Positions 1-7,487 of a stretch of DNA of 13,468 nt are shown in pieces. Below the pieces are notes generated by a model. That model was not told where the DNA came from and did not search any database. It was given only the letters and a program-made list of their open reading frames with translations. The stretch covers positions 1-13,468 of the forward strand of contig JAQXFM010000258.1 in the NCBI GenBank assembly GCA_029250305.1, written 5' to 3'. The DNA is from Candidatus Poseidoniaceae archaeon (GTDB lineage Archaea > Thermoplasmatota > Poseidoniia > Poseidoniales > Poseidoniaceae). The first letter of the stretch is position 1; the number at the start of each line of letters is the position of its first letter. Both the position numbers and the translations under genes were made by a program.

Positions 1-1933
1 AAAGAAGGGCAGAGAGGGCCTTTGCATCGAGTGAATTGAGCACATCAGGGGCTTCTAACCACCCCTTTCGCGCTGCCATCACGCCGTAACTGATGTCGGC
101 AAGCCCACGCAGGGAATGCGCATCGGGGTTGATGATGACTGGGACGCCAAGTCCCTTTGCATGCTTGCACAAACGCCAGTCCAAATCCAAGCGGTACGGG
201 CTTGCGTTGAGTTCGACTGCCTTGAGGCGCCCCTCGTTGTTATGGTCGGCCATGTGTTCCAACACTGCAAACAAATCCACTTCGTAGCCATCTCGACCCT
301 GAAGGATTCGCCCCGTTGGGTGGCCCAATACGGTTGTCGATGGATGATCAATGCACTTCAATAATTCCTCAGTGTTCTCTATTTCATCACGTGCTCGCCA
401 TTTGGAAATAGCGTGCACAGAAGCCACAGTGTAATCGAGTTGGGCCAGGACATCATCAGGATGGTCAAGCTTTCCACCCGGCAGGATGTCAGATTCAACT
501 CCGTGGTACAACCTGAAGTCAACACCGTCGTCGGCCCATGCTTTGTTGTAGGCTCGGATGGTCGCACCTTGCTGAAGGAGGTCATCTGCGCTTGCACCGT
601 TGGCGACCTTGAGCGTCGGTGAATGGTCGGCGATGCCCAACCAACTCCACCCGAGTTTTTGGGCGGTATCAGCCATTTCTTCGAGGCTTGCTTCACCGTC
701 GGATAGCGTGGTGTGGTTGTGCCACGCCCCACGCATGTCGGCGTTTGTCACCAGCTTTGGCAATCCATTGTGCTGAGCAGCATCAATTTCACCTGTGTCT
801 TCTCTCAGTTCGGGGGTGACCCATTCTAATTCGAGGTGCTTGTAAATGGCGGCTTCATCAAGGGCGTCAAGCGAATATTGCGCTGCTGCCATGCCTTTCA
901 GGTCCCCTGCTTTGGCTTCGGGTATCAAACCAAATTCGTTCAATCGCAGGCCACGATCGATGGCTCGTTGGCGCATGGCAATGTTGTGCTCTTTGCTGCC
1001 GGTGAAGTATGCCAAGGTGAACGGAAACACACCAGGCGGCACCAACCGTACTTGTGCATCAATGGTTCCACCGCTTTCCAATTGTTCGTAGTCGTCACCG
1101 CCAATCGCATCGAGGACATTCGGGTCAATATGGCCAACAGTGAAGCCTTCTTCGAAAATGGTGGTGTCGAGGATTAAACTGATTTTAGAGTCGCCAGCAC
1201 CTTTGACATCAGCGATTCCGGGGAGGCTAAGAATGGCATTGGCGACCCGTTCATGGTGTTCTTTTTCCACAGCGACGACCAAATCAAGGTCGCCAATGGT
1301 CTCCTTTCGACGTCGAGCACTGCCTGCAAGTTGGGCTTTTACAACGCCTTCAATTTGGCTGACGCGTGCCTCGAATGCTTCGCCATACATCAGACCAATG
1401 TCGAGCCTTCGTCGAGCACGGAAGCGAGCGAGCAAATCGATGCCATCCAACATTCTGGCTTGGGATTTTTTTCCAAATCCTTTCATCGGGGCGATTTTGT
1501 CGGCTTCTGCAGCTTCCCTGAGCGCTGCCAGCGAGTCGACGCCGAGTTCTTGGTGCATCAGTTTGATTCGCTTCGGACCAAGGCCGGGTATGCCAAGCAT
1601 TTCGATCAGCCCCTCAGGCGTGGAGGCATGGAGTTCAATCCAATCACTGGGCCAACGGCCTTCGCCAACCACTTGGGTCAATGCAGAACCAAGTCCCTTT
1701 CCGATGCCCTTCATCTCGAGAAGTCGGCCTGTGGCCACCAGTTCACCCAAATCTTCGGTTAGAGAACCGAGCATACGGCTTGCGTTCTGGTAGGATCGAA
1801 CCCGGAACACATTCGCGCCTTGCAGTTCCAAAAGTACAGCCACTTGGTGCAATGCATTTGCCACCTGGTTGCGGGAAAAGTAGGGTGGGCCACTCGGTCG
1901 TGGTTTTGGGAGTGAGAAACCGTTGCCTGCCAT
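1..1933 (-). CDS. polX: DNA polymerase X family protein with C-terminal PHP domain, 3' end off the window
   Basis: Single-subunit repair polymerase of the bacterial/archaeal PolX type, which normally fills short gaps (polymerase beta-like part) and trims 3' ends (PHP part) in base excision repair. The frame is open from ATG at 1933 to position 1 (644 codons, no stop). The visible end matches the usual end of the family (a GWLE-x-x-DVLN-like segment), so only a few codons are missing. Visible in order: helix-hairpin-helix MKGIGKGLG (residues 74-82); second HhH IPGLGPKRI (115-123); palm GSARRR...GDLD with G204-S205 and catalytic D215/D217; FTGSKEHN nucleotide-site motif; PHP domain from about residue 402, with H405-x-H407, IADHS, GVESDILP, GHPTGR, NASPYRLD and D604-A-H606. 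Oddities: the third palm Asp position appears to be Gln294 (strand IDAQVRLVP, where the family has VDLRVV), and about 30 extra residues precede that strand. Divergent from the membrane-protein gene at 2023. The family call is very secure; polymerase activity is uncertain. Confidence 0.95.
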   Translation of the reverse strand, partial: MAGNGFSLPKPRPSGPPYFSRNQVANALHQVAVLLELQGANVFRVRSYQNASRMLGSLTEDLGELVATGRLLEMKGIGKGLGSALTQVVGEGRWPSDWIELHASTPEGLIEMLGIPGLGPKRIKLMHQELGVDSLAALREAAEADKIAPMKGFGKKSQARMLDGIDLLARFRARRRLDIGLMYGEAFEARVSQIEGVVKAQLAGSARRRKETIGDLDLVVAVEKEHHERVANAILSLPGIADVKGAGDSKISLILDTTIFEEGFTVGHIDPNVLDAIGGDDYEQLESGGTIDAQVRLVPPGVFPFTLAYFTGSKEHNIAMRQRAIDRGLRLNEFGLIPEAKAGDLKGMAAAQYSLDALDEAAIYKHLELEWVTPELREDTGEIDAAQHNGLPKLVTNADMRGAWHNHTTLSDGEASLEEMADTAQKLGWSWLGIADHSPTLKVANGASADDLLQQGATIRAYNKAWADDGVDFRLYHGVESDILPGGKLDHPDDVLAQLDYTVASVHAISKWRARDEIENTEELLKCIDHPSTTVLGHPTGRILQGRDGYEVDLFAVLEHMADHNNEGRLKAVELNASPYRLDLDWRLCKHAKGLGVPVIINPDAHSLRGLADISYGVMAARKGWLEAPDVLNSLDAKALSALL

Positions 1934-2022
1934 GGTTCTGCTGAACCGGCGACCCTTGTCAAAGATTGCGTTTGAAAGAATGTGGACTTCACATTGAAGA
2001 ACTGCGGCCTCGTGCCTTTGGT
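1934..2022. promoter_or_regulatory. Divergent intergenic region between polX and the small membrane protein gene
   Basis: This 89-base gap separates two outward-reading genes and must carry both promoters if both start codons are right. No convincing TATA/BRE pair or ribosome binding site was found on either strand. The plus frame stays open upstream to a TTG at 1966, so the right-hand part could instead be coding. Confidence 0.3.
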
Positions 2023-2358
2023 ATGGTCGACCCAGCAACCATCGAACGATTGGCGGAAGGGCTTTGTGGCCTATCTGCAATATTGTTCACCTTCATTGCG
2101 ACCTTCTCTCGTTCTCCATCAGTGGAACAAGTCGTTCAGAACATCATCGCCCTCACCCTTGTGACGGCAGCGGGCGTATTGTGGTGGCTTTCCCTTTCGG
2201 GTGGCACGTTGTGGGGTTCCAACTACCTTCCGAAACCGTTGTCCGTGGTTTGCATTGTGCTTGCAATCTCTGCTCGAATGAACATCAAAGGCGAAAATGT
2301 GTCCTTCGGTGCGAATCCTCACACCATTGGCAAAGACAAAGGCAAAGGCGAAGAGTGA
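2023..2358 (+). CDS. Small three-helix membrane protein, function unknown
   Basis: No family recognised. With the ATG at 2023 the protein has 111 residues. It has a short polar start (MVDPATIERL) and three hydrophobic stretches that look like membrane helices: about residues 10-29 (ending ILFTFIATF), 39-57 (IIALTLVTAAGVLWW) and 71-85 (LSVVCIVLAIS). The tail is polar and Lys/Gly/Glu-rich. The same frame extends upstream to a TTG at 1966 (130 residues), but the added residues are not hydrophobic and the ATG gives a cleaner protein, so 2023 is preferred. The TGA (2356-2358) directly abuts the stop codon of the convergent NifU-like gene. Divergent from polX; no functional link can be inferred. 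Confidence 0.7.
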   Translation: MVDPATIERLAEGLCGLSAILFTFIATFSRSPSVEQVVQNIIALTLVTAAGVLWWLSLSGGTLWGSNYLPKPLSVVCIVLAISARMNIKGENVSFGANPHTIGKDKGKGEE

Positions 2359-2697
2359 TCAAACGATTTCGCCCTTGGGCTGTGGGCCTTCATCCTCAGC
2401 GGTAGAGTTTCCAGCCATGGCTTCCTTGGCCATTTTTTGGTCGATGAAGGTTCGCATGTACTCCGGCAACTCGCCGTTCACAAAGATGACATCGTTGATC
2501 GCTTCGAGTTTTTTGAGTGAATAATAGATTTGCATGGCCGTCATGGGCGTTGAGGAGCAACCATTGCAACCTCCATCCAGTGATAGCATGATGTTCCCAT
2601 CGCTGGTGTCGAGCACTGTCACGACACCATCGTGTTCGTCAAGGATTTCTTGCACCGGCCCAATCTCGGCAAGCACCTCCTCTGCAGTGATGGTCAT
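2359..2697 (-). CDS. NifU C-terminal domain-like Fe-S cluster scaffold/carrier protein
   Basis: A protein of 112 residues consisting of one NifU-like domain (the Nfu type), which binds a labile Fe-S cluster through a CxxC pair and passes it to target proteins in the cytoplasm. The diagnostic stretch is DGGCNGCSSTPMTA with C44 and C47, preceded by a beta-rich segment (DGVVTVLDTSDGNIMLSL) and followed by a helix and a short strand (DVIFVN), as in the family. About 40 residues follow the core domain, ending in an acidic, low-complexity tail. Start ATG at 2697; a weak purine-rich GGGGAG lies about 20 bases upstream. It is convergent with the membrane protein with no spacer, and divergent from hppA. 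In the family this domain can stand alone or be fused; here it stands alone, with no isc/suf genes visible. Good confidence in the family, less in the exact cellular role. Confidence 0.8.
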   Translation of the reverse strand: MTITAEEVLAEIGPVQEILDEHDGVVTVLDTSDGNIMLSLDGGCNGCSSTPMTAMQIYYSLKKLEAINDVIFVNGELPEYMRTFIDQKMAKEAMAGNSTAEDEGPQPKGEIV

Positions 2698-2861
2698 AAT
2701 GCTGGGTCGGGTTTCTCCCCTTTCAACGATTGCTTGGTTGTGTGATTCAGAAAAGCCTCGTGGTGAACGCAGAACGGTCTGAAAAAGTGCGGAACGAGGT
2801 GTTTTACAGGGGGAACCACTTATGAGGGGTTCTTTGGTCGCCGAGGCACAGGTGTTCTATT
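2698..2861. promoter_or_regulatory. Divergent intergenic region upstream of hppA and the NifU-like gene
   Basis: A 164-base non-coding spacer. On the plus strand, AGGTG at 2850-2854 sits 7 bases before the hppA ATG and is a reasonable ribosome binding site. AT-rich patches at 2803-2808 (TTTTAC) and 2817-2825 (around CTTATGAG) are candidate TATA elements for hppA, but neither is a good match to an archaeal TATA box. No hairpin terminator or riboswitch-like structure was recognised. Confidence 0.4.
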
Positions 2862-4943
2862 ATGATGGAAAATATACCAATGATTGCCGCTGCTACGGGT
2901 CTCGTCGGACTTGTGATTGCGTTTATGCTGTATCAACAAGTAAACAAAGTAAAGATCGACAATGACAAAGTTGCCGAAATCACTCAAGAAATCCAAGATG
3001 GAGCCATGGCGTTCCTCTTTGCAGAATACAAAGTGCTCACTGTGTTCGTCGTCGTCGTCGGTGCGGTCCTCGCATGGCTCAATGACATCGACACAGCAAT
3101 CGCTTTCTTCGCAGGTGCGATTGCATCCGTAATCGCCGGATTCTCCGGAATGCGCGCTGCAACCTCTGCAAACGGTCGAACCGCAATGGCTGCTAAGAAC
3201 GATGGACAAGCCGGTGCTCTCGCTGTTTCATACAACGGCGGAGCCGTCATGGGTCTTTCCGTTGGTGGACTCGGGCTCCTCGGTATCTCGCTCATCGCTT
3301 TTTGGCTCAGTGCTGGAGAAACAACTGATGGGGTAATGAACCCAGTCAGTGCTGCGGCAGGATTCGGTATGGGTGCTTCATCCATTGCGCTCTTCGCTCG
3401 TGTCGGTGGCGGTATTTACACCAAGGCTGCTGACGTCGGTGCAGACCTCGTTGGTAAGGTCGAAGCAGGTATTCCTGAAGACGACCCACGAAACCCTGGT
3501 GTCATTGCTGACAACGTCGGTGACAACGTCGGCGACGTCGCTGGAATGGGTGCAGATATCTTCGAATCCTTTGTTGGCTCGATTATTGCTGCAATGATTA
3601 TCGCAAACGATTTCGAAGTTGGCACCGCTGGTGATTACGTCCTTCTCCCAATCCTTCTCGGTTTCATCGGATACACCGCTTCCATCATTGGTGTGTTCTC
3701 GATGTCCTTCCTCAAGAACGGCAAAGACCCAGCAGCAGCTTTGCGAAACACCACTTTCATCGCTGCGGTTTTGTTCTGGGCAGGTGGCTACCTCGCTATC
3801 AATCAAGGCCTGATCGAGGTCAAGTACGGCATCATGCACTCCGTTGTTCTCGGAAGCGTCATCGGTATCCTGATTGGCCTTGTCACCGAATACTACACTG
3901 GAATTGAACCAGTGTTCGGTATCAAGCCAAAGGCAATCCCTCACATTGGTGAAATGTCCAAGACTGGTCCAGCAACCAACGCAATCGCAGGATTGTCAGT
4001 TGGAATGATGTCGACGTTCATCCCAGTGCTTCTCATCTCTCTTGGTATCCTTGGAGCCAACAAGTTTGGTGGCGATGAATACGGTCTATACTGCATCGCA
4101 ATGGCCGCAATGGGTATGCTCGGAACAGTGGGTGTCACAATGACTGTTGACGCATACGGGCCTGTTGCAGACAACGCTGGTGGTATTGCAGAGATGTGCG
4201 CTCTTGGCGACGATGTTCGCGCCATCACCGACGAACTCGATTCAATTGGAAATACAACTGCTGCGGTCGGCAAAGGATTCGCCATCGGATCTGCTGCACT
4301 CACTGCTCTCGCACTCTTTGCAGCATACACTGCAGCCATTGGTGCTGACAAACTAAACCTCGAACTCACAGAACCTATGGTTGTCATTGGACTTCTGATT
4401 GGTGGCGGTCTTCCATTCGTCGTGGCTGCAATGACCATGACTTCAGTCGGTAAGGCTGCGGGCGACATGGTCGTCGAAATCCGACGCCAATTCAGGGAAA
4501 TCCCTGGTCTTCTCGAAGGCAAGGAAGGCGTGAAGCCAGATTCCCAAACCTGTGTTGATATCTCGACCAAGGCTGCTCTCCGTGAAATGGTCGGCCCGGG
4601 TGTCGTCGCTATCGTGGCTCCAGTCATTGTTGGTGTCATCCTCGGATTCAACGCCCTTGGCGGTCTTCTTGCCGGTTCCCTCGTCACAGGTGTGCTTATG
4701 GCGCTCTTCATGGCGAACGCTGGTGGCGCATGGGACAACGCCAAGAAAGCCATCGAACAAGGCCACATTGAAGGTGCTAAGAAAGGCGATGCTGCTCACG
4801 ATGCCGCCATCATTGGCGACACAGTCGGCGATCCATTCAAGGACACCTCCGGTCCTTCGCTCAACATTCTCATCAAGTTGATGTCCATTGTTGCAGTCGT
4901 GATGGCTGGAACTGGAAAGCTCACAGAAACTGGTCTTCTTTGA
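2862..4943 (+). CDS. hppA: Membrane-bound ion-pumping pyrophosphatase, K+-dependent, probably Na+-translocating
   Basis: Integral membrane pyrophosphatase that hydrolyses PPi from biosynthesis and uses the energy to pump Na+ or H+ across the cytoplasmic membrane. It has 693 residues, usual for the family of about 16 helices. The substrate-site signatures are present: DVGADLVGKVE (191-201, the DX7KXE motif), DNVGDNVGDVAGMGAD (218-232), DAYGPVADNAGG (430-441) and, near the C-terminus, GDTVGDPFKDTSGPS. GNTTAAVGKG has Ala467 where K+-independent enzymes carry Lys, so a K+-dependent enzyme is expected. Glu235 in ADIFESFVGS occupies the helix-6 position of the gating Glu in Na+-pumping relatives such as the Thermotoga enzyme, whereas plant H+ pumps have it one turn later. 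Na+ pumping is therefore likely but not proven, because some K+-dependent H+ pumps share this residue. Start chosen at 2862 with AGGTG 7 bases upstream; ATG at 2865 is also possible. Followed on the same strand by the lipoprotein gene. Confidence 0.97.
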   Translation: MMENIPMIAAATGLVGLVIAFMLYQQVNKVKIDNDKVAEITQEIQDGAMAFLFAEYKVLTVFVVVVGAVLAWLNDIDTAIAFFAGAIASVIAGFSGMRAATSANGRTAMAAKNDGQAGALAVSYNGGAVMGLSVGGLGLLGISLIAFWLSAGETTDGVMNPVSAAAGFGMGASSIALFARVGGGIYTKAADVGADLVGKVEAGIPEDDPRNPGVIADNVGDNVGDVAGMGADIFESFVGSIIAAMIIANDFEVGTAGDYVLLPILLGFIGYTASIIGVFSMSFLKNGKDPAAALRNTTFIAAVLFWAGGYLAINQGLIEVKYGIMHSVVLGSVIGILIGLVTEYYTGIEPVFGIKPKAIPHIGEMSKTGPATNAIAGLSVGMMSTFIPVLLISLGILGANKFGGDEYGLYCIAMAAMGMLGTVGVTMTVDAYGPVADNAGGIAEMCALGDDVRAITDELDSIGNTTAAVGKGFAIGSAALTALALFAAYTAAIGADKLNLELTEPMVVIGLLIGGGLPFVVAAMTMTSVGKAAGDMVVEIRRQFREIPGLLEGKEGVKPDSQTCVDISTKAALREMVGPGVVAIVAPVIVGVILGFNALGGLLAGSLVTGVLMALFMANAGGAWDNAKKAIEQGHIEGAKKGDAAHDAAIIGDTVGDPFKDTSGPSLNILIKLMSIVAVVMAGTGKLTETGLL

Positions 4944-4992
4944 TACCCTTGCCAAGCGTTAGGCTCTTGAAGGCCTCACGGTACGCAGGAGC

Positions 4993-5964
4993 ATGAAGGG
5001 AAGCCTACGTGCACTCGTCCTCGTGGCGCTGTTCGTCTGCTCGACCACACTCGCAGGCTGCACAGACGGTACAATGGCAGGCTCATCTGAAGACACCACA
5101 ACAGAAGCCCAGAAGGCGCTTCCCGAGTGGGAAATCGGCGACCAGTGGCTCTACACATTCATCACGCCACAGTTTGGTGAAGACAGCGCTCGCTTGGTCG
5201 TCGCTGAAATCGATGAAGGAGAGGGCCTGTACCAATTGGGCATCTCATCTGAACGAGAAGCGCAACGCCATGCTGTGATCAACCACAATCCGTTTTTGGG
5301 TCGTGTCACCATGGATGGTTTGTCTGTGTATGAAAACGGAGAGGCACAATCTGTCTTTTCCTTCCCATGGACTGTTGGCGACAGTTGGACGTTTACGCTG
5401 CTCGGCCAAGAGTGGACCGCAACCACTGATTCCATCACCAACGGCAACGCACGTGTGACTGCTGTTTCTGCAGAAGGGCACGAGCTGAAGTACACATTCA
5501 GCGGCAGCAAGGGGTTCATGGAGACCTTTGTATGGACGGATGCTGAAGGCGTTCGTCAGTTGCGAATGGACCTCAACCTGGCTCGAAGTGGCTACACTGG
5601 CGATGTGTACTTTTACCGCGCTCGTGATTTACTCGATTCGCTGTATGAAGAGAACGACCAAGAAGTCTACGACACCTTCCTCGATGAAGGTCATCCAAAC
5701 GATGGAGATTGGGACACGCTTGTGTGGTACCTCGATGTCGAAATTGCATCGATGGGGGCCTCCTCGGGATCGCTCACGATGAAGGATCATGCTGGCGCTT
5801 CTCCACTGACCCGTGCATGGGGCTCAGGTGCAACAGAGAAAGGAGCTATTGGAACCATCCCTTCGAACTCAGGTGAATACTCGCTTACCATCACAGTCCG
5901 TGGGCCTGAGTCGTTCATTCATCTCCGGGTAGCGGGCGCTCAAGTCTTCGAATACACCCTCTGA
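4993..5964 (+). CDS. Secreted lipoprotein of unknown function
   Basis: A protein of 323 residues with a clear lipoprotein signal: K2 and R6, a hydrophobic core (ALVLVALFVC), then the lipobox LAGC with Cys23 as the predicted lipidated residue. It should sit on the outer face of the membrane. Cys23 is followed by a short Ser/Thr/Asp linker and a beta-rich body (segments GDQWLYTFITP, GDSWTFTLLGQEWTAT, HELKYTFSGS), an acidic middle region around residues 210-240, and a second beta-rich part ending FIHLRVAGAQVFEYTL. No catalytic motif or named family was recognised; repeated GD-x-W-x-(Y/F)-x-F patterns suggest related beta units. AGGAG at 4987-4991 lies just before the ATG, which is close for a ribosome binding site. 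It starts 49 bases after hppA and is followed after 9 bases by the hydrolase, so the three may be cotranscribed. Confidence 0.8.
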   Translation: MKGSLRALVLVALFVCSTTLAGCTDGTMAGSSEDTTTEAQKALPEWEIGDQWLYTFITPQFGEDSARLVVAEIDEGEGLYQLGISSEREAQRHAVINHNPFLGRVTMDGLSVYENGEAQSVFSFPWTVGDSWTFTLLGQEWTATTDSITNGNARVTAVSAEGHELKYTFSGSKGFMETFVWTDAEGVRQLRMDLNLARSGYTGDVYFYRARDLLDSLYEENDQEVYDTFLDEGHPNDGDWDTLVWYLDVEIASMGASSGSLTMKDHAGASPLTRAWGSGATEKGAIGTIPSNSGEYSLTITVRGPESFIHLRVAGAQVFEYTL

Positions 5965-5973
5965 GGCGCTCTC

Positions 5974-6582
5974 ATGCCGACCTTGGTGATGATGCACGGA
6001 ATGACTGGCGATGCCAGCATGATGCGTCCATTTGCCGAAAAGGTCCTCCCCGAAGGATGGACGTTGATTGTTCCCGAGGCACGGTACATGCATCCTCGAA
6101 GGGGCCGTACATGGTGGCGGTACGAAAACGAAGACGCCGACGCAACACGACGGATGAATCTCTCGAGAAGGGAACTCATCGATGTTGATTCAAGCCTTTC
6201 ACAACTCGAGCAATTGATTGCCGAACAGGCACCTATGGGACCTCTTGTTGTTGGTGGTTTCTCGCAAGGCGGTGCAATGGCTCAGGAAATGTTACAACTG
6301 CCAATGGCAGACCGAATCATCGGCGTGGTGGCCATTGGGACACGATTGGTACGCGGAATGGAACTGGGGCTCCGTTTGTCAGAACTTGATTCAAAACACC
6401 TGTTCTGGATGCACGGTGAGCGAGACGTTCGAGTGTCGATCCAGGATGGATGGGCGGTTGCTCACACCTTTGAAGCAGCAGGTTGGGCACTCGAATTGAT
6501 TGAGCACAAAAAGGGCCATATGATTCCAATGGAGCATCATGATGCGCTCAAAGAGTGGCTCACTGCCTTAGGACAAGTATGA
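5974..6582 (+). CDS. Alpha/beta hydrolase, phospholipase/carboxylesterase-like
   Basis: Small serine hydrolase of 202 residues, probably cytoplasmic, as no signal peptide is seen. The alpha/beta-hydrolase layout is complete: the early MMHGMTGD loop (residues 6-13, oxyanion-hole region), nucleophile elbow GGFSQGG with Ser97, acid Asp151 in MHGERDVRV, and His182 in KKGHMIP. The GFSQGG elbow and short length fit the phospholipase/carboxylesterase (YpfH/EstB-like) branch, which cleaves carboxylic esters; the natural substrate cannot be told. Start ATG at 5974, nine bases after the lipoprotein stop, with GAGG at 5963-5966 overlapping that stop as a possible ribosome binding site, so translational coupling is likely. 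Its last 15 bases overlap the end of the convergent glutaredoxin gene. Confidence 0.88.
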   Translation: MPTLVMMHGMTGDASMMRPFAEKVLPEGWTLIVPEARYMHPRRGRTWWRYENEDADATRRMNLSRRELIDVDSSLSQLEQLIAEQAPMGPLVVGGFSQGGAMAQEMLQLPMADRIIGVVAIGTRLVRGMELGLRLSELDSKHLFWMHGERDVRVSIQDGWAVAHTFEAAGWALELIEHKKGHMIPMEHHDALKEWLTALGQV

Positions 6583-6843
6583 CTGCAATTCGGTGAAACC
6601 ACCGATGAAGACGGGTTGTTCCTGTCGTAGGTCAAGAATGACCGGCACGGTGCGGTGTCCGGTTGCCTCAACAATTTCATGTCGATCTGCATCGCCAGCG
6701 TCGAAATTCAGTTCGGTGAATGCAAGCCCTTTTCGCTCCAATAATCGCTTGGCAGCGGTGCAGTAGCCGCAGAAGTTACCAGTGTAAAGAAGGAAGTCTG
6801 TGTCTGCATTTGCTGCATCGTTTAGCACGACTGATTCGCTCAT
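6568..6843 (-). CDS. Glutaredoxin-like thiol-disulfide oxidoreductase
   Basis: A protein of 91 residues with a single glutaredoxin fold. It reduces disulfides or mixed disulfides in the cytoplasm through a dithiol site. Visible: strand FLLYTGN, active site C25-G-Y-C28, the TVP motif with cis-Pro67, and the GGFTEL segment (81-86) that binds the thiol substrate. The usual Grx active site is CPYC; CGYC is found in some glutaredoxin/NrdH-like proteins, so the electron donor (glutathione, another low-molecular-weight thiol or thioredoxin reductase) is uncertain. About 12 polar residues precede the first strand. It lies 53 bases downstream of the 6897-7358 gene on the same strand and may share its transcript. 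Its stop lies inside the end of the convergent hydrolase gene (15-base overlap). Confidence 0.88.
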   Translation of the reverse strand: MSESVVLNDAANADTDFLLYTGNFCGYCTAAKRLLERKGLAFTELNFDAGDADRHEIVEATGHRTVPVILDLRQEQPVFIGGFTELQSYLS

Positions 6844-6896
6844 GGCACTCCGAATCGACGAACCTACTTGAACGCACTGAACGAACCACCAAATGC

Positions 6897-7358
6897 TCAG
6901 ATTTGGTTGAGTGCATCAATGATTGCAGTTCGTGTATCTTCTTGCGTCAATGGGTTGCCCTGAATGATGGTCACTTGGGCGCCAGCCTTGATTGCAATGC
7001 TGGCGAGCACTTCGGAGGTGAGGCTTCCCATGCCGTGAACATCGACGAAGGTTGCGCTTGACGGTGCGTTTGGAACCTTTCGCGTTCCAGCGTACCCCGC
7101 GCCATCGGTGACCAAAACGACGCATTTCACCTCATTCATTTGAACAAACGTCATTGCTTCCCGCATTGGAGAAATCGTTCCTTCGAGTCGAAGCAAGGGA
7201 TCTTCTGCCAGGTTGTCATAGGTGCAGATGAGCACCCGAGATGCGGCATCATCATCCGATGAAACATCGAACCCAGATTGCTTCACCCAGCCCTGGTGCG
7301 AATCAACATCGCCAAAGACTCGCACTCCGGCCATGCTTGTGGCTTCCTGTTGTGGCAT
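6897..7358 (-). CDS. Unidentified alpha/beta protein, weakly von Willebrand A-like
   Basis: A protein of 153 residues that I do not recognise. The pattern suggests alternating strands and helices: SRVLICTYDN (40-49), a helix around PMREAMTFVQMN, strand CVVLVTDGAG (79-88), a helix SEVLASIAIKAG, strand AQVTIIQGN, and a closing helix. The order TISPMREA then VVLVTDGAG then an AGA-x-V-x-I strand resembles the second half of a von Willebrand A domain, but no DxSxS metal site is present at the expected place, so this is only a structural guess. Start ATG at 7358; a second Met at residue 9 is possible. The frame is open upstream for about 40 codons without an ATG. It lies upstream of the glutaredoxin on the same strand and is divergent from the giant repeat-protein gene. 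Confidence 0.6.
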   Translation of the reverse strand: MPQQEATSMAGVRVFGDVDSHQGWVKQSGFDVSSDDDAASRVLICTYDNLAEDPLLRLEGTISPMREAMTFVQMNEVKCVVLVTDGAGYAGTRKVPNAPSSATFVDVHGMGSLTSEVLASIAIKAGAQVTIIQGNPLTQEDTRTAIIDALNQI

Positions 7359-7411
7359 GAAGTTCTTTTCATCGGCATCCTTGAAGCCAATACCACTAAG
7401 TGAGAGCAGAA

Positions 7412-7466
7412 AGGAAGTATAACTGGTGAATTTGTGCTTTACAATGCAAAACGGAAGGATAAAAAG
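7412..7466. promoter_or_regulatory. Candidate divergent archaeal promoter region for the repeat protein and the 6897-7358 gene
   Basis: Two AT-rich elements lie between the divergent genes. GGATAAAAAG (7457-7466), preceded by a purine-rich patch, is centred about 26 bases upstream of the ATG at 7488. That is the spacing expected for a TATA box driving a leaderless transcript beginning at that codon, and it supports the 7488 start over the upstream GTG at 7434. GTATAACT (7417-7424) reads as TATA-like on both strands and is placed to serve the minus-strand gene, with about 30 bases of leader. This is judged by eye only. Confidence 0.35.
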
Positions 7467-7487
7467 ACCACTCCCCTACCTTTTAGC

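Noticed and set aside
1140..1793. Plus-strand ORFs of 113-217 codons opposite polX
   Set aside because: They are in other frames of a clearly conserved PolX coding sequence, are rich in Ser/Arg/Pro as shadow frames are, and show no motif.
1966..2022. TTG start at 1966 for the small membrane protein
   Set aside because: The extra 19 residues have no signal or membrane character and would push the start close to the polX ATG; the ATG at 2023 fits better.
3941..4768. 275-codon minus-strand ORF and other ORFs opposite hppA
   Set aside because: These are antisense shadows of a strongly conserved membrane pyrophosphatase; their composition is low-complexity Pro/Ser/Ala with no recognisable domain.
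4944..4992. Terminator hairpin between hppA and the lipoprotein
   Set aside because: AGGC and GGCCT segments can pair only weakly, and there is no following T-run.
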